Below, piece by piece: positions 50,208 to 61,202 of a DNA stretch of 64,000 nucleotides. The notes under the pieces are model-generated. The model did no database searches, had not been told where the DNA came from, and worked only from the letters and a program-made list of their open reading frames with translations. Numbering within the stretch: position 1 is the stretch's first letter; each line of letters opens with the position of its first letter. Source of the DNA: Cololabis saira (taxonomy: Eukaryota > Chordata > Actinopteri > Beloniformes > Belonidae); NCBI RefSeq assembly GCF_033807715.1, contig NC_084596.1, forward strand, positions 36,542,879 to 36,606,878, written 5' to 3'. The position numbers and the translations under genes are program-made.

Positions 50208-51537
50208 ATGGCGGCTGTCACTTTAGGGCAGGTGTTCCTCAGGGTCCACTGGTTCTCTTTTGATTTGGGGAGTTTGACGAATGAAGAGACAGAGAGAGGG
50301 GGAGAAAGAAAAACCAAGGTGTGAGAAAGCTTGATAAATGGTTGGAAAGTGACGGTTTGACTGCAGTCGTCTGAAGTTTCTGCTCCTGTCGTGGTGCCGG
50401 CTGAATTTAGAAGAGGTTGTCTGGCACCAGGGAATCCTGGGTATCGTGCATACAATCAATCAAAAATGGATTTAATGTTGGTCGAAGCAACTTAAGCCAC
50501 TGACTAAATAATATCAGAAAACATATTTATAACATATTTGTGGAGGGAATATGTAATCTACATTGAATACTGTATTAGCCGGAGACTCTCCCCCTCTTTT
50601 CTGACTTCTTTCTTCTCCTTTTATGCCATATTTGCTGCCATAATGCTGTTTGCTATCTTTAATGTTGTGACTTTAAACACATTAACAACCACAACTACAA
50701 CTACCAGCTTGCGAGGTCAAACTGGTGCAGGCTAAAATAAAAGGACTACAAGGACAACTTTATATCATATACAACTGCTTAAGTCTTTGGATCGGAAGAA
50801 AACCTGAAAGGAATATCCTTAAGCTGGGAACACCAACCGCTCTATTATGTTTTAAATATTTATTGAGCAAAAGTGAAATCCCTTACTGCTGTGAAGCGAT
50901 TAAACGTCGATGAACAATAAAGTAAGTTAAGCAGAGTCCTGTAACATCATTGGACAAAAAATGTAAAGTTAAAATGAGGAAAAATAGGCATCAGTACAGA
51001 GGTAATGTGACTACACTCAGTGGTGTAGTGGTCCCTGGAGATGTGGGTAACTCTTTATTCATGCCCTTTTTTTAAGCAGCCCATACAGAGAAGGATAAAT
51101 GCCTTTTAATGGGATGTAAGACTACTCTATTGAGTTTACCCAAAAATGAGCCAGTAGTATTTGTAAATTGTCCTAACCCCAGTAATCCATTTCAATTTAG
51201 TTAAATTTTAGCCCCTAAAGTTGGGTAAAATGACTTACACAAAATGAAGCATAGCTTTATCGGTGGCTGTTTTAATCAACATTACTTACAAAGGACCCAA
51301 TCACCAAAGTTCTGTGCTGTGGGTGAAGAGGCAGAACCTCTGTCACGGTCGGTGTCCTTCACGACGGGAATGGTGGTCAGAGAGCGTGCAGGCGCTGGGC
51401 TCATGTTAGCGGCTTACAGCACCGGTGTAGCATCACTGGCATTAACTGAGCCGCTGGCTGGGGTAGATCCACAAAGACGCTGGCAATTGTGAAAGAAATG
51501 TTTTGTTTGAAAAGCTTCATCTTACCTGATCATTACA
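50208..51537. other. Non-coding DNA
   Basis: No gene. The 82-codon frame at 51244-51492 is the most balanced in composition but matches no family I recognise. Confidence 0.45.
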
Positions 51538-51539
51538 TA

Positions 51540-52691
51540 CCGTATTTTCGCGACCATTAGGCGCACATGAATTTTTTATTTTTTTAAAGAATGTGCCACG
51601 CGCCCAATGAAACGGTGCGCCATTTCTATTACCTGTATTACGGTAATGTAAGGAGGACGGCCACCATGAGGACGGTAAAGGGAGAAGGGGCGTGTGAAGC
51701 ACCCGTGAGTTGCGGACGTGATAGAGACCATCCACAGACGTTAAAGGGGAAGGGGGGGGGTGTGAAACACAGAGCGGGTGGAAGGAGCGTTTCAGCGTTT
51801 CATTCGACTGAAAGCAGTAGCGCTGGCGGAAGAAATGAGCTTCCGCTCATTCTGCAGCCGACACATCACCGACAAACGCATCCAGCCCAGCCACATCACC
51901 AACATGTTCGACATCCCGGTGAATAACACGGTGGAGAGGACGGGGGTGCGCGTCGCCGCCGTACCATACGGCGTAGGCTAGCGCGGGGGAGAGGACGGGG
52001 ACCGTCCGGCGCGGCGGGGAGGACCGGGACCAGCGCGGTGGGGGATCCGCATAACGGGGTATGAAAAGTTTATTTACTGTTGTGCTTGGCTGCCACACTG
52101 ATGGACAGAAACGGCCGCCTATGGTGATTTTTAAAAGAAAAACTTTGCCTAAAGAGACTTTTCCAGCCGGAGTCATTATAAAGGCAAATGAAAAGGGCTG
52201 GCTGGATGAAGGCATGATGATCGTCTATGTGCGGCGACCAGGTGGTTTTTTTCACACACCCTGCGTGGGCTAACGTGTCTGCTGGGACTGTTGTTCGGGC
52301 ATTTGCAAAAGCCAGCATTTCCGAGGCGCCGCGCGGCACGGAAAGTGACTGACAGCGAGGAAATTCGGACTGGTACAGCTGAATTAGCGGAGCTCTTTAA
52401 TGCAGAAACAGAGGATGAGGACTTTGAAGGGTTTGATTAATGTAAAAACGGAAATAAAATACAATCAAACTAAGTTTTGCTCCCGCTCTATTTTTAAATA
52501 AGCACTCTTGTGTGCTTGTGTGTTCTGCAGCGCGCGGGTGTGTTTTGCGGCGCGCGTGCATGCGCGCTCCTAGTCTGTAGACGGCGCCTTTTCATTCGGT
52601 GCGCCGTATGTGTGTTTTAAATCCAAAAATTACACACAAAACTGAGGGTGCGCCTTTCCCCACGGTGTGCCGAATGGTCGTGAAAATACGG
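51540..52691 (+). mobile_element. pogo/Tigger-type transposon copy 2
   Basis: A 1,152-bp element between TA at 51538-51539 and 52692-52693. The ends are CCGTATTTTCGCGACCATTA and, reversed, CCGTATTTTCACGACCATTC. The architecture is simpler than copy 1: terminal region, a transposase 5' part, a short GC-rich block, a transposase middle part, a C-terminal tail and AATAAAATACAATCAAACTA, then the 3' region. It is a deletion derivative with no functional enzyme. Confidence 0.9.
51772..52440 (+). pseudogene. pogo-type transposase remnant, all catalytic Asp motifs lost
   Basis: Segments in order: FQRFIRLKAVALAEEMSFRS, ITDKRIQPSHITNM joined directly to FDIPVNNTVERTG, a frameshift and the GC-rich block, then DGQKRPPMVIFKRKTLPKET, FPAGVIIKANEKGWLDEGMM, VYVRRPGGFFHTP, VRAFAKASIS, and after another shift ELAELFNAETEDEDFEGF and a stop. 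In the family the NM precedes DETP, and later Asp residues sit in LLxxDxxxxH and QPLD. All three regions are missing here. The C-terminal AFAKA segment is the conserved tail of CENP-B/Jerky-like transposases. Confidence 0.85.
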
Positions 52692-52699
52692 TATGTTAA

Positions 52700-52884
52700 G
52701 GGGAAATAAATGAAAGGAAACTAACAAAATGAATCGTAGGCAATATTTGTTATCCCAGACATGGTTTGGCCTACTCTACCTCTGATTGGCTCATCAGTCC
52801 TCATGCCTAAACCTAATCAATGAATGCAGGCTCTACTAGCCAATTAGAAGTAGCGTAGGGAGGGTCATGGCGTCCGTACAAATG
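52700..52884. other. Possible old repeat
   Basis: Contains GGCCTACTCTACCTCTGATTG and CTAGCCAATTAGAAGTAGCG, phrases that resemble dispersed teleost repeats. No termini are defined and there is no gene. Confidence 0.3.
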
Positions 52885-52975
52885 GTGCCAGCGGTGTTAA
52901 CCGGAGTCAAGTTCTCTCGCCTGACTATGTCTGACTTGGCAATAAAGTTTTATTCTGATTCTGATTCTGATGCCC
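52885..52975 (+). repeat. LINE 3' tail ('GACTTGGCAATAAAG...TTCTGATTCTGA')
   Basis: 'CTGACTTGGCAATAAAGTTT' followed by tandem TATTCTGATTCTGATTCTGA matches the AATAAAG plus (ATTCTG)n 3' end common to dispersed teleost LINEs. The body is missing or too decayed to recognise. Confidence 0.6.
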
Positions 52976-54072
52976 TTACCATCCTATTAAAGAAAACTGT
53001 GTAATTTGGCTTGCAGACTCCACAATAGAACCTGGAGATTTGATTGTTGACTGCTAAAATCACATGCTACTGTTTATTGGAAAGATTAATGAAACTTCAT
53101 TTTTTTCAAACCCGTCTTCAGCTTCAGCTTAGACTGGAGACATAACGACAACAATCACAATCTCTGCAGCTTGCTCCAAATCTTCTCTCAGGTCAAAAAC
53201 ACTGTTGAAAAAAGGAAATACCTTCAGCTTCCTTTGTTGTTCTTTGTTTCATAAAGAAATATTCTCAGCATCTATCTAAGTGATACTACACACTCTTTTA
53301 AGAAGGGCGATTGTTGGCGTCATCCCAGCTGTAGTAGTGTAGCTGCAGTACACAAGATTCCTACAAAACATTGCTTCTCAGCTTCAAACACAGTTTGAAG
53401 CGTGGAAATATGAATGATTCCCTGATATGTATATTTGCGGGTATATTTTACATGGTACATAGTAGTACTCCCTAAAACTTGGACATTGAGTGATTGGCAT
53501 TAATATGAATCAAATTTGTTCTGCAGAGATTTACTTGAAACAAATAAAAATAAAGGCATGATGACAAGAGAGTTCATGTTTTCAGCTAAATTTCAGCCAA
53601 GTAATTAATACAATGTACAAAATCTCTAATCCAAACTATAATATTTTCCTTTGATCCCTTTTTCATTATGTACTTATAGTCCCATTTCAAAGCAGCACTT
53701 CAAAATCAATTCATACATGAAAACATAGGAAAAAACACACATAAAAAACAACTCAATCTGAGTCCCAGTGAGATCAAATGAGCTCCGACTTGCATCAGGG
53801 ACGGGAAGATCAATTGTCCTCTGATCTGACTGGTTAATCACAGCTCCTGGTTTTTCCTCACAGCCTATGAAATCATTTCTCGCTCCTGTCAATCACACAA
53901 GCTAACGTGTATGCGCGGTCTATTGATTCCCACTCATGTGAATGTAATCTTTCTGCAGTTAACCAATTAGGTAATTAACCAGTTTGGCAATCATCTAACG
54001 CCCAGGCCTTCTCGATTGTGCAGGTGTTTACTGCTGCTGGCGCTTTTATTGCAGGCCAGTACTGTGGAGGAT

Positions 54073-54074
<2 letters not shown>
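52976..54074. other. Unique non-coding DNA, regulatory-like end
   Basis: No gene. From about 53900 on, the sequence is dense in ATTA/TAAT words (CCAATTAGGTAATTAACCAG) and free of repeats. It may be a conserved regulatory block interrupted by the GT array that follows. Confidence 0.4.

Positions 54075-54111
<37 letters not shown>
54075..54111. repeat. (GT)18 microsatellite
   Basis: About 37 bases of GT repeat inside otherwise unique sequence. Confidence 0.95.
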
Positions 54112-55091
54112 ACTGATGTTATCACGCTTGACTTCAGATATTTGTAACAGGTGGCTAACTGGATCCCTGGGGCTCCATGCACTCCACATGGAGATCTGTG
54201 TTAATTGAGAGATGCATAATTAGTGTGTGTAAATGTGTACATGTGCTAAATGGCTGCTCTTGTTGTGAATTGTTAAAGCAGGTTACTACAGAGACTTGTT
54301 GACATGCAGCACAGCCTTGTCGTTGGCAAGCATGTGTTTATCTGCATGCATGTTTGTTTACCGTCTGTCTCTGTGCTGGGCCTGCTTCTGTGTGTGTGAG
54401 GCAGTTGTATTAGTACATCACTGTCCATGTGCTGACAGCCATAAACCAGCAGACGAGCATGTCTCTTTCAGCAGAGTCAATTTTACAGCACTGAGTCGCA
54501 GCTTTGAACTGACAAATCAATAAAATCAGAGGGAGTTAAATAATTTAGAGCTGGCTCTAATTAGTCTTCTAGTCCTGCAGTATGGATTCCTCTACAATAT
54601 TGATGACAGAGTGCCGCTTTATGGAAGAGATTGGAGGACTGAGCTCACCTCTTCTCTGCCTTCTTATCAGAACTGGCACAATACAAATCAGCATCCTAGA
54701 AGAACAGCAGGACTTGTCATTTTAAATGGATAATACACACAAATGGCTCTGCCTTAAAGTACAGCTGTTCATTCTGTTTTGATATCTTTGATTTTATGTT
54801 TGTGATTTTTCAGAAATCCAGCACGTAAGATATTGTTAGCCTCAAGTGGTGTTATGTGATAATGAGACACAGCAGTTGTAAAAATGTGAACGTGGAAAGG
54901 TTTAAAACAAAAATCTTTACATTGAGGGGAAATAATGGTAACTCAAACTTACTGTTAAGTATTGTACGATTGCATTACATTATTAGAAAAGTGACAACTG
55001 GCATTGTCTCACAATATCAATGTGTTTTAATTATAGAAACTGCTCTGATTTTGATCAGAGGGTCTTTCAGATTTTTTTAAAATGTGACTCT
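54112..55091. other. Apparently unique non-coding DNA
   Basis: The first 130 bases (AACAGGTGGCTAACTGGATC, GTTAATTGAGAGATGCATAA, TTAG) look regulatory, with homeodomain-type TAAT cores and a CAGGTG E-box. This is inference only. No gene found. Confidence 0.4.
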
Positions 55092-55525
55092 AAAGGCTGA
55101 GGTATGGTTCTGCGTCAAAACGACGCCGTGCCTACGGCGTGTGGTTTTCGTCCACACAGACCACACGCCGTCACCTGCGCCGTCACTGACGTGCACCTCC
55201 CGAAAATTGTAACTACGCGTCGAGGCGACGCAGACCAGACGCAAACGGAGAGGGCTGTGATTGGTTCGCTTGGAAGCAACGCATTTCCGGTTTCCGGTTT
55301 GAAGCAGTAGTGAACTTTCAGGGCTCTTTTCTTCGTTTATATGTGATTTTTTTTGTTTTGTTTTTTTGCACAATAGTTGTCCTTATCTCTTTGATTTACT
55401 GTGACCGGAAAAAGTCAGATAAACCATTCAGAAAAAGATCGGAGAAGTCCGAAGGGTTCACGACGGCGTCACGGCTACGGCATGTGCTCTGCGTTGGTTT
55501 GACACAGAACCTTAATTCAGCCTTT
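55092..55525. mobile_element. Harbinger-like MITE
   Basis: A 434-bp element with imperfect inverted ends: AAAGGCTGAGGTATGGTTCT and, reversed, AAAGGCTGAATTAAGGTTCT, continuing as GCGTCAAA/GTGTCAAA. CpG-rich inverted blocks (GACGCCGTGCCTACGGCGTG, CGTCGAGGCGACGCAGACC) follow. The motif 'ggctgattTAtGGTTCcGCGT..ACGCAGAGCCTACGG' is what I know from teleost PIF-Harbinger MITEs. Flanking bases are TAA/TTA-like but do not give a clean 3-bp duplication. No transposase. Confidence 0.7.
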
Positions 55526-57600
55526 AGCTGCAGTTTTCAGTAAATTCAGGACCAGTACAACAAAATTGTGAAAGCACTGAAGCTGCCTGAACTGAAGGAA
55601 GTGGGTTTTTCTAAACTGAAGTGTGAACAGGAATGCAAATGCTGAAGTTTTAAAAGTTCAGTATAGGAACTGGGTGAACATAAAAAATTTGAAAAGCTCT
55701 CTCAAGAGCTAATGCTTGGTTTATGACTCCAAGGCCAGAACGCAACATGGCGAAGGGGGCGACCTGTAGATCTACAGGAAACTATGACACAAATTTAAAG
55801 TTATACTCAGATTATCCAGGAATTCAGTTCATGTTGGAGACTCGTCTTATGTGACATGTGTGATTCCTGTTTAATTTAATTGTTTAATACTGTCGTTGGT
55901 AAAAAATGTTTTGTAGGAGTTGAAAAGAAGCAAGTTTGAACCCACTGAGTTCTTAATGACGTAGTTTCCATTATACACTGTTGCCCATAACATTGGACAA
56001 ATATTGTTTTTAGAAACATCTCTTGCTTATTTCCCTAGTTTTATTTACAATAACTTCATAAGATACTTCATGGGAAACAGTGCTTGTAATGTCCAACATT
56101 TCCTGGATAACTTTAAAGATGTTTGTATTTATTCATTTCCAATGATACTGGTTTATTTATTTGTTGTTGTTTTTTTTGAATATGTATGTAATCTGAATTT
56201 GGTTTATAGTGATTGTGGTCTGTTACGGTAAAAAAAAAAAAAAAAGGTTTGCACAATTTAGAAAAAAAATGAATAAATAGAAATGTCATCAAAGGCAGAA
56301 ATTGCAGTAACAAACTGGATACAATGAAGTTCAAGTTTTTATTAAAAACAGAGTGTTGTCAATTTTCTGTCAACGCCTTGCTTACGGTGTCATTGTTGAG
56401 CCTGCTTCTTTATTTATATGTTTTTTTTATTTCTTTTTGTTCTTCAGAGGCGGGAGCATCACTGCTGTTTACATGTACACTCCTTGCAGTAGCCTGTGCA
56501 TTGTTAGCGCCTGTTTGCTCGTGCCAGCGCGTGTGTGTGTGGCGGTTGTTATCAGTCCCGGGGGTGGATGGGTGGTGGGACTATCGATCATCTCTTTTAA
56601 TTACCCCGAGCATAGCGAGGGGCCTAAATTAACTCTTCTCCTCTGGCTGCTGAAAAAGCCATGCATATTTCACGACCGGGAGACCAATCGTATGTCACTC
56701 AGCCCTTCTCCTCTCCTCTGACAAGACAAGACTTATCACTGTTATTTATCCCCCCACCCCCCCACCGCTTCCTCCTTCCCTCTCCTCTGCAGCAAGCATG
56801 TTGTCTGTGTGCAAAACAAAAGAGTGAATAATAAATATCCACACTATGCACGCAAGGTTGTTGGGAAACACAAACAAAAATGTGAATCTCAAGTGGTCCG
56901 ACCACTGGTTTATTTGCGTTCTTGTGCATGCATGTGGAGTCCCGCGTCACGTGTGTGTCCTTGCCGCTATACAAGAAGCAGTAAAACTCCACAGAGATGC
57001 ATTAGAGGTGTTTTACCATGCTGCTGTCATTGTGGCCTGTTTCCCGGGCTGCGCCTCAGAGTGCCGTTTTCTTTCAGGGCTTTCGTCTGTTTAGCACTAG
57101 AGGGTATTAAGCGCTTGTTCTTCTTATACTTTGGCCTGTACTTTGCCTTTCAAAATAAAAGTGTAAATAATTTGGGACCTTTTATTGTCTAATTATTTCA
57201 TTTCAATTTGCTCTTTTTGTGCTGCACTTTTTCTTTAAGGAAGAGTACTGGAGTGCCAGATGCTACTGTACAAGCGGACAAACGTCTCAGTTAAACATAC
57301 CGGTGTATCCTGCTCCTAGAAGTGGTATATATACAAGTGCAACTTGTAGATTGTTGAAAAAGTAAATCCTTTTATTGTATCCCTTTGGCATTGTTACCGA
57401 AACATGTCAACTTTTCTTTTGCCAACTTGAAATTTCACAAAATCTAATTTAATGTGAAGAATAAGCTTAGCAAAAAAAATTACCATAGCGTTACTCAAAA
57501 GGGGCGGTACCATGTTGGACCAGCCTATTTTAAGGTTAAAAAAACCTCAGCGCTTCACTCCACAAGTCACTCAGCATAGCTATCAGAGTCATAAATAAAA
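55526..57600. other. Apparently unique non-coding DNA
   Basis: No gene supported. The frames at 56324-56721 (102 and 122 codons) overlap in two phases, are hydrophobic and lack any known domain. The block 56590-56720 (TTTAATTACCCCGAGCATAG, GCCATGCATATTTCACGACC) is non-repetitive and could be conserved non-coding DNA. Confidence 0.45.
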
Positions 57601-57619
57601 TCATGGTCTGTGCACTGAC

Positions 57620-57960
57620 TCCTCAGACAGCAGAGTGACAATGAGATGTTTCAACGCCAAGGTGCACTGGCTCGCCAAAGGCAACCGTCTGGCGAGGCCC
57701 TGTAAGTTGTTCTGAGGTTTTTGGGATGCCAAAACTGCTTTGGGAGAAATAATGCGGTCGTGTCTCGAAGACATTTTGTAGTACCTGGACTTCTATGATA
57801 AAAGGAACGAGGAGACGCTGGGGCTCAAGTGTGAGGTGGGTCCATTCAACAAGCTGTCATCTGCAGTTTCATCTTCAATCCTTAGATGTAGGCTACAAAC
57901 AGAATTTGAGAAGCTGTCAACTCAATCATTCACATCAGCAGGCAAGGTAACATTGTTATT
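57620..57960 (+). pseudogene. hAT/ZBED-like transposase fossil
   Basis: From 57641 the frame reads MRCFNAKVHWLAKGNRLARP, CKLF, stop. The HAKVHWLAKGxxLAR pattern resembles the 'EVRWLSRGKVLARFFELR' segment of hAT-derived proteins of the ZBED5/SCAND3/GTF2IRD2 type. Further coding-like pieces follow with stops (FWDAKTALGEIMRSCLEDIL; LDFYDKRNEETLGLKCEVGP; FNKLSSAVSSSILRC). It is probably a decayed transposon or a retrocopied relative; the call rests on one motif. Confidence 0.45.
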
Positions 57961-59454
57961 ATCGATTATTATTATTATCATCATTATTTAAGCTAACTGA
58001 TGATCACATATTTACACGGCTAACTTCAGGCCAGGTTGAGCATTGGTTGATCCAAGCCACATGCACTCAAAGTCCACAACTGTCATTATGGCGAACTACC
58101 GTGTCTGACGTCTAACTGGCACCAAGATGAAGAGTTTTCACATATTTGTAAAACAAGGACTATTCTAATTATTTGTTGATCATTTTGAATTTGTGATACT
58201 ATCCGATGGTCTTTTTATGTTTTACTAAATTTATATCTGTTACTTAGTTTGAGATTATGACAGCATTTTACCTCCATGTCTATGTCGTAATCCAGAGAAG
58301 CGCATGCCCTGAAGTTATTGGATGAACAGGCAGGTTGTAGTTTTTTCTATGCAGAGGAAGCTATTACATTGATGTCAATACATGTTTAGTGCAATATATC
58401 CTATTACACTACACCTGAACAACTGTGTGAAAGGTACATTATCCACCTTATACACATTATCTCATTTTACAGAGAGCAGAGAGTGCACAGTTGCAAATAC
58501 GGATAATGTGGTAAACATAAGTCAATCTCCAAATAATTGGTGTTTTCACAGATAATCATTAAAAACTATCCATTATTAAAAAACAGAGGAAACCTGTAGT
58601 TAGATTTATTAGTGTTCAGTATGAATTCATTGTTTTCTTTTCTATAATTTCTCGTCATAATTAAGAATTCTTGATGTGAGACGGGTATGGACTGCAGCAT
58701 CGTGGTGCATGATGTCCACTGCATCAATATTTAATTTGGTTCTACATGAGCTTGAATGGACTTTTAAGAAAATGCTCTCCAAACGAGTTGAATTAACAAA
58801 CACTGGAACTATCATGAATGCAAAGAATTTTTTTTTTGTTTTTTTATTATTCTGATATTTAAGAATCACATTTTTATCTGAATTGTGACTTGTTGCATAC
58901 AATTATTTACATTTATGCTAAAAAAAATACAAATAAACAAAAAACAAAGAAAAACCTGATCGCTCTAAAAAGAGGTTTATCTTTTTTTCTGTTGTTTTGG
59001 CATTTCCAACAAGGATGGGGAGCTTTGTGAAACAACCTGATAACAGTGAGGATGAAAACTTGTACAGGTAAATACTTTTTATAGATTTATCTCCACCTTC
59101 AGGATCACTGTTGTTTCTCCCTCTCTCTTTTTAAAAAAATAATTCAAACTGCAAACACTGATTTTCAGACTTTTCTAACATTTTTTGTACCCTTCTTTCA
59201 CTGTCCTTACATTGTGTCTTCTCCCTTAGTTTGCATGTGTGAGTGTGTGAGCATGGGAAGAAAAGAAAACCAGAAAGATTTATGTTATATCGGTGAGTTG
59301 ACATGGTAAGCAAGCCTTGCCTATCTGTCTGTCTGTCTGTTTTCTAACAATGAGTCAGTGAGTCAGCCAGTCAGCTACACACAATCAGTCAACCTGCAAG
59401 TCAGTAAATTATCCGCAGCTACTAATGGTCCTGGCTCAATCTCTCTCATTGTCT

Positions 59455-59455
59455 C

Positions 59456-59486
<31 letters not shown>

Positions 59487-59503
59487 ACACGCACCAGCAC
59501 ACA
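59455..59503. repeat. Imperfect (CA)n microsatellite
   Basis: CA repeat with TC and GC interruptions. Confidence 0.92.
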
Positions 59504-60706
59504 CAGAGCAGCCATCCTCTGTGTAATTTAAATGACTGTCAGGTCAGTGGCGACAGCAGCACCTTGCCACGTTAAAAATGCCAGGCGGCTGCCATCGTCA
59601 CCGCCAACAAGCTGCCCAAACTGTCACACACTAACACGCGTGTGGACACACACACACATACGGAGACCTGTCAGCCACTGGTCACAATGCATTTACTTAG
59701 TGACAGAATTCTAATTAGTGGTCTGGCTGGTGTCACCTGACTTGGAGAGAGAGAAAGAGGAAGATTTCAATCGCTGAGGAGAAATGCTGTGGGAGATTGG
59801 AAAACGTGGACAAGGAGGATGGAAGGGTTTGGTGAGATAAAGGAGAAGAAAGAGAAGAAAGGGGAGTGGTGGGTGAAAAGGCATTTTAGAGTGACAGATA
59901 AAGTTAAAAAGAGAACAATGGAAAAAAAAAACAATAAAGGAGTAAAACTTATGAGAAAAACAGGTTTGCATGAAATGCAGAAAAATAGATCCCAAATGTG
60001 ACTCAAGTAATCACAGTGGCTCTTAAATGCCCACATACCTAATTACCGCAGAGATGAGAGTGCTCGAATTCAACCCCACATAACCCCTCATATGACTGCA
60101 TTCTTCACTGTGACATGTCATCACAGGCAAACAAGACGGGAGGAGGAAGAATGAGAGGAGACCAATGAGAGCAAGTAAATTCATTTAAAAAATATGGAAT
60201 GAGCCCTGATCAACGTTTGGTACAGACTAGTGGTGCAAGGAACCACTCCACCCTCTTCAAAATGCACTTTCAGAACCAGAAGTGATGGGACGCTAAGCAA
60301 AAAAACACATGATGTTATACCACCTTACACATTACATTGTCTGCTCATTAACCAGTAGTAAAAGTGTTTCCTGTATTCAGTCACACAGCTAGAAACCCTC
60401 ATCGTGCAACTTCCACTACTTGATATTCTGCTATTCTTTTCTTTTTTTACCACCAGAGTCATCCTACAAACTACCTTCCATTGTCTGGCAATAATATACT
60501 CCCATTGCCACCTTTTCTCAAAGCTGTTTCTGATTTCACCTTGTGTAAACAATACTCAGGGATTAAAGCAAAAAAAATATTTTTGACTGAAATTTTTTTT
60601 TCATCCCAGTTCATATTCCCCCGCCATCTATGCGCTGCACCACACTTTAAGAATGGCCCCTTTTCTGCCGTGCGGCCGCTTCCCAAAAGTTTCAAGTAAA
60701 AAAGTC

Positions 60707-60746
60707 AAATGCTGTATTAGCCCTTCTGTTTTCTAATACAGCATTT
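60707..60746. other. Perfect hairpin, 14-bp stem, 12-nt loop
   Basis: AAATGCTGTATTAG (60707-60720) is exactly complementary to CTAATACAGCATTT (60733-60746). There is no terminator or RNA family context. Confidence 0.75.
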
Positions 60747-61097
60747 AAGGTGTAAGAAGACTTTAACCAACACTATTTAAATACTCGAGACCAATAGCAT
60801 TTTATAGGAGCAAGGTGATTTTGAGTAGTTTTATTATTGTCAGTTTGCTTTTAATTTATACATCAATTTGTGCAGTCCTCTCATTAAAGCCTTAGGCCTG
60901 TTCTCCTAGATCTGAGTCAACCTGGTAATCTCGCACTTCTTCATCCAGTTGACCGGCTGCTCTGATGTCACTGCACTTGGCAAGGCTTTGGCCAAGGTGA
61001 TGAAAGCATCCTGGACTGTTTCATGGACCATCAATGATGGTGTTAGTGCAGACAAAGAGATGATGATGTTATTGTTGAGAAGAAGGTTTTTCAAAAT

Positions 61098-61202
61098 TGC
61101 GTCAACACCCCCATGGGCCTTCGAGGTGCTTTGTTTTATTAAACAGTGGGATTCCCCTGGTCCGCACCAGTTCTAAGTTTAGCTGATAGACGCCGGCCGA
61201 GG
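61098..61202 (-). rRNA. 28S rRNA gene fragment, 3' block (pseudogene)
   Basis: The plus strand reads GCGTCAACACCCCCATGGGC, CTTCGAGGTGCTTTGTTTTA, TTAAACAG, GGATTCCCCTGGTCCGCACC and AGTTCTAAG...GACGCCGGCCGAGG. This is the antisense of a highly conserved large-subunit segment (ACTTAGAACTGGTGCGGACC, AGGGGAATCC). Several substitutions and a small deletion (TTTTATTAAA for TTTTAATTAAA) mark it as non-functional. It continues the 61925-62322 block once the 722-bp insertion is removed. Confidence 0.88.

Larger units (their letters stand above)
57961..61097. other. Apparently unique non-coding DNA
   Basis: No gene supported. Includes a CTGT repeat near 59324, a CA-rich patch at 59455-59503 and purine-rich sequence at 59740-59950. 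A minus-strand frame at 60906-61094 (VQDAFITLAKALPSAVTSEQ) looks somewhat protein-like but is unidentified. Confidence 0.45.

Noticed and set aside
56324..56721. Hydrophobic frames of 102 and 122 codons
   Set aside because: They overlap in two phases of T-rich sequence, have no signal-peptide or receptor motif I can identify, and contain no splice evidence.
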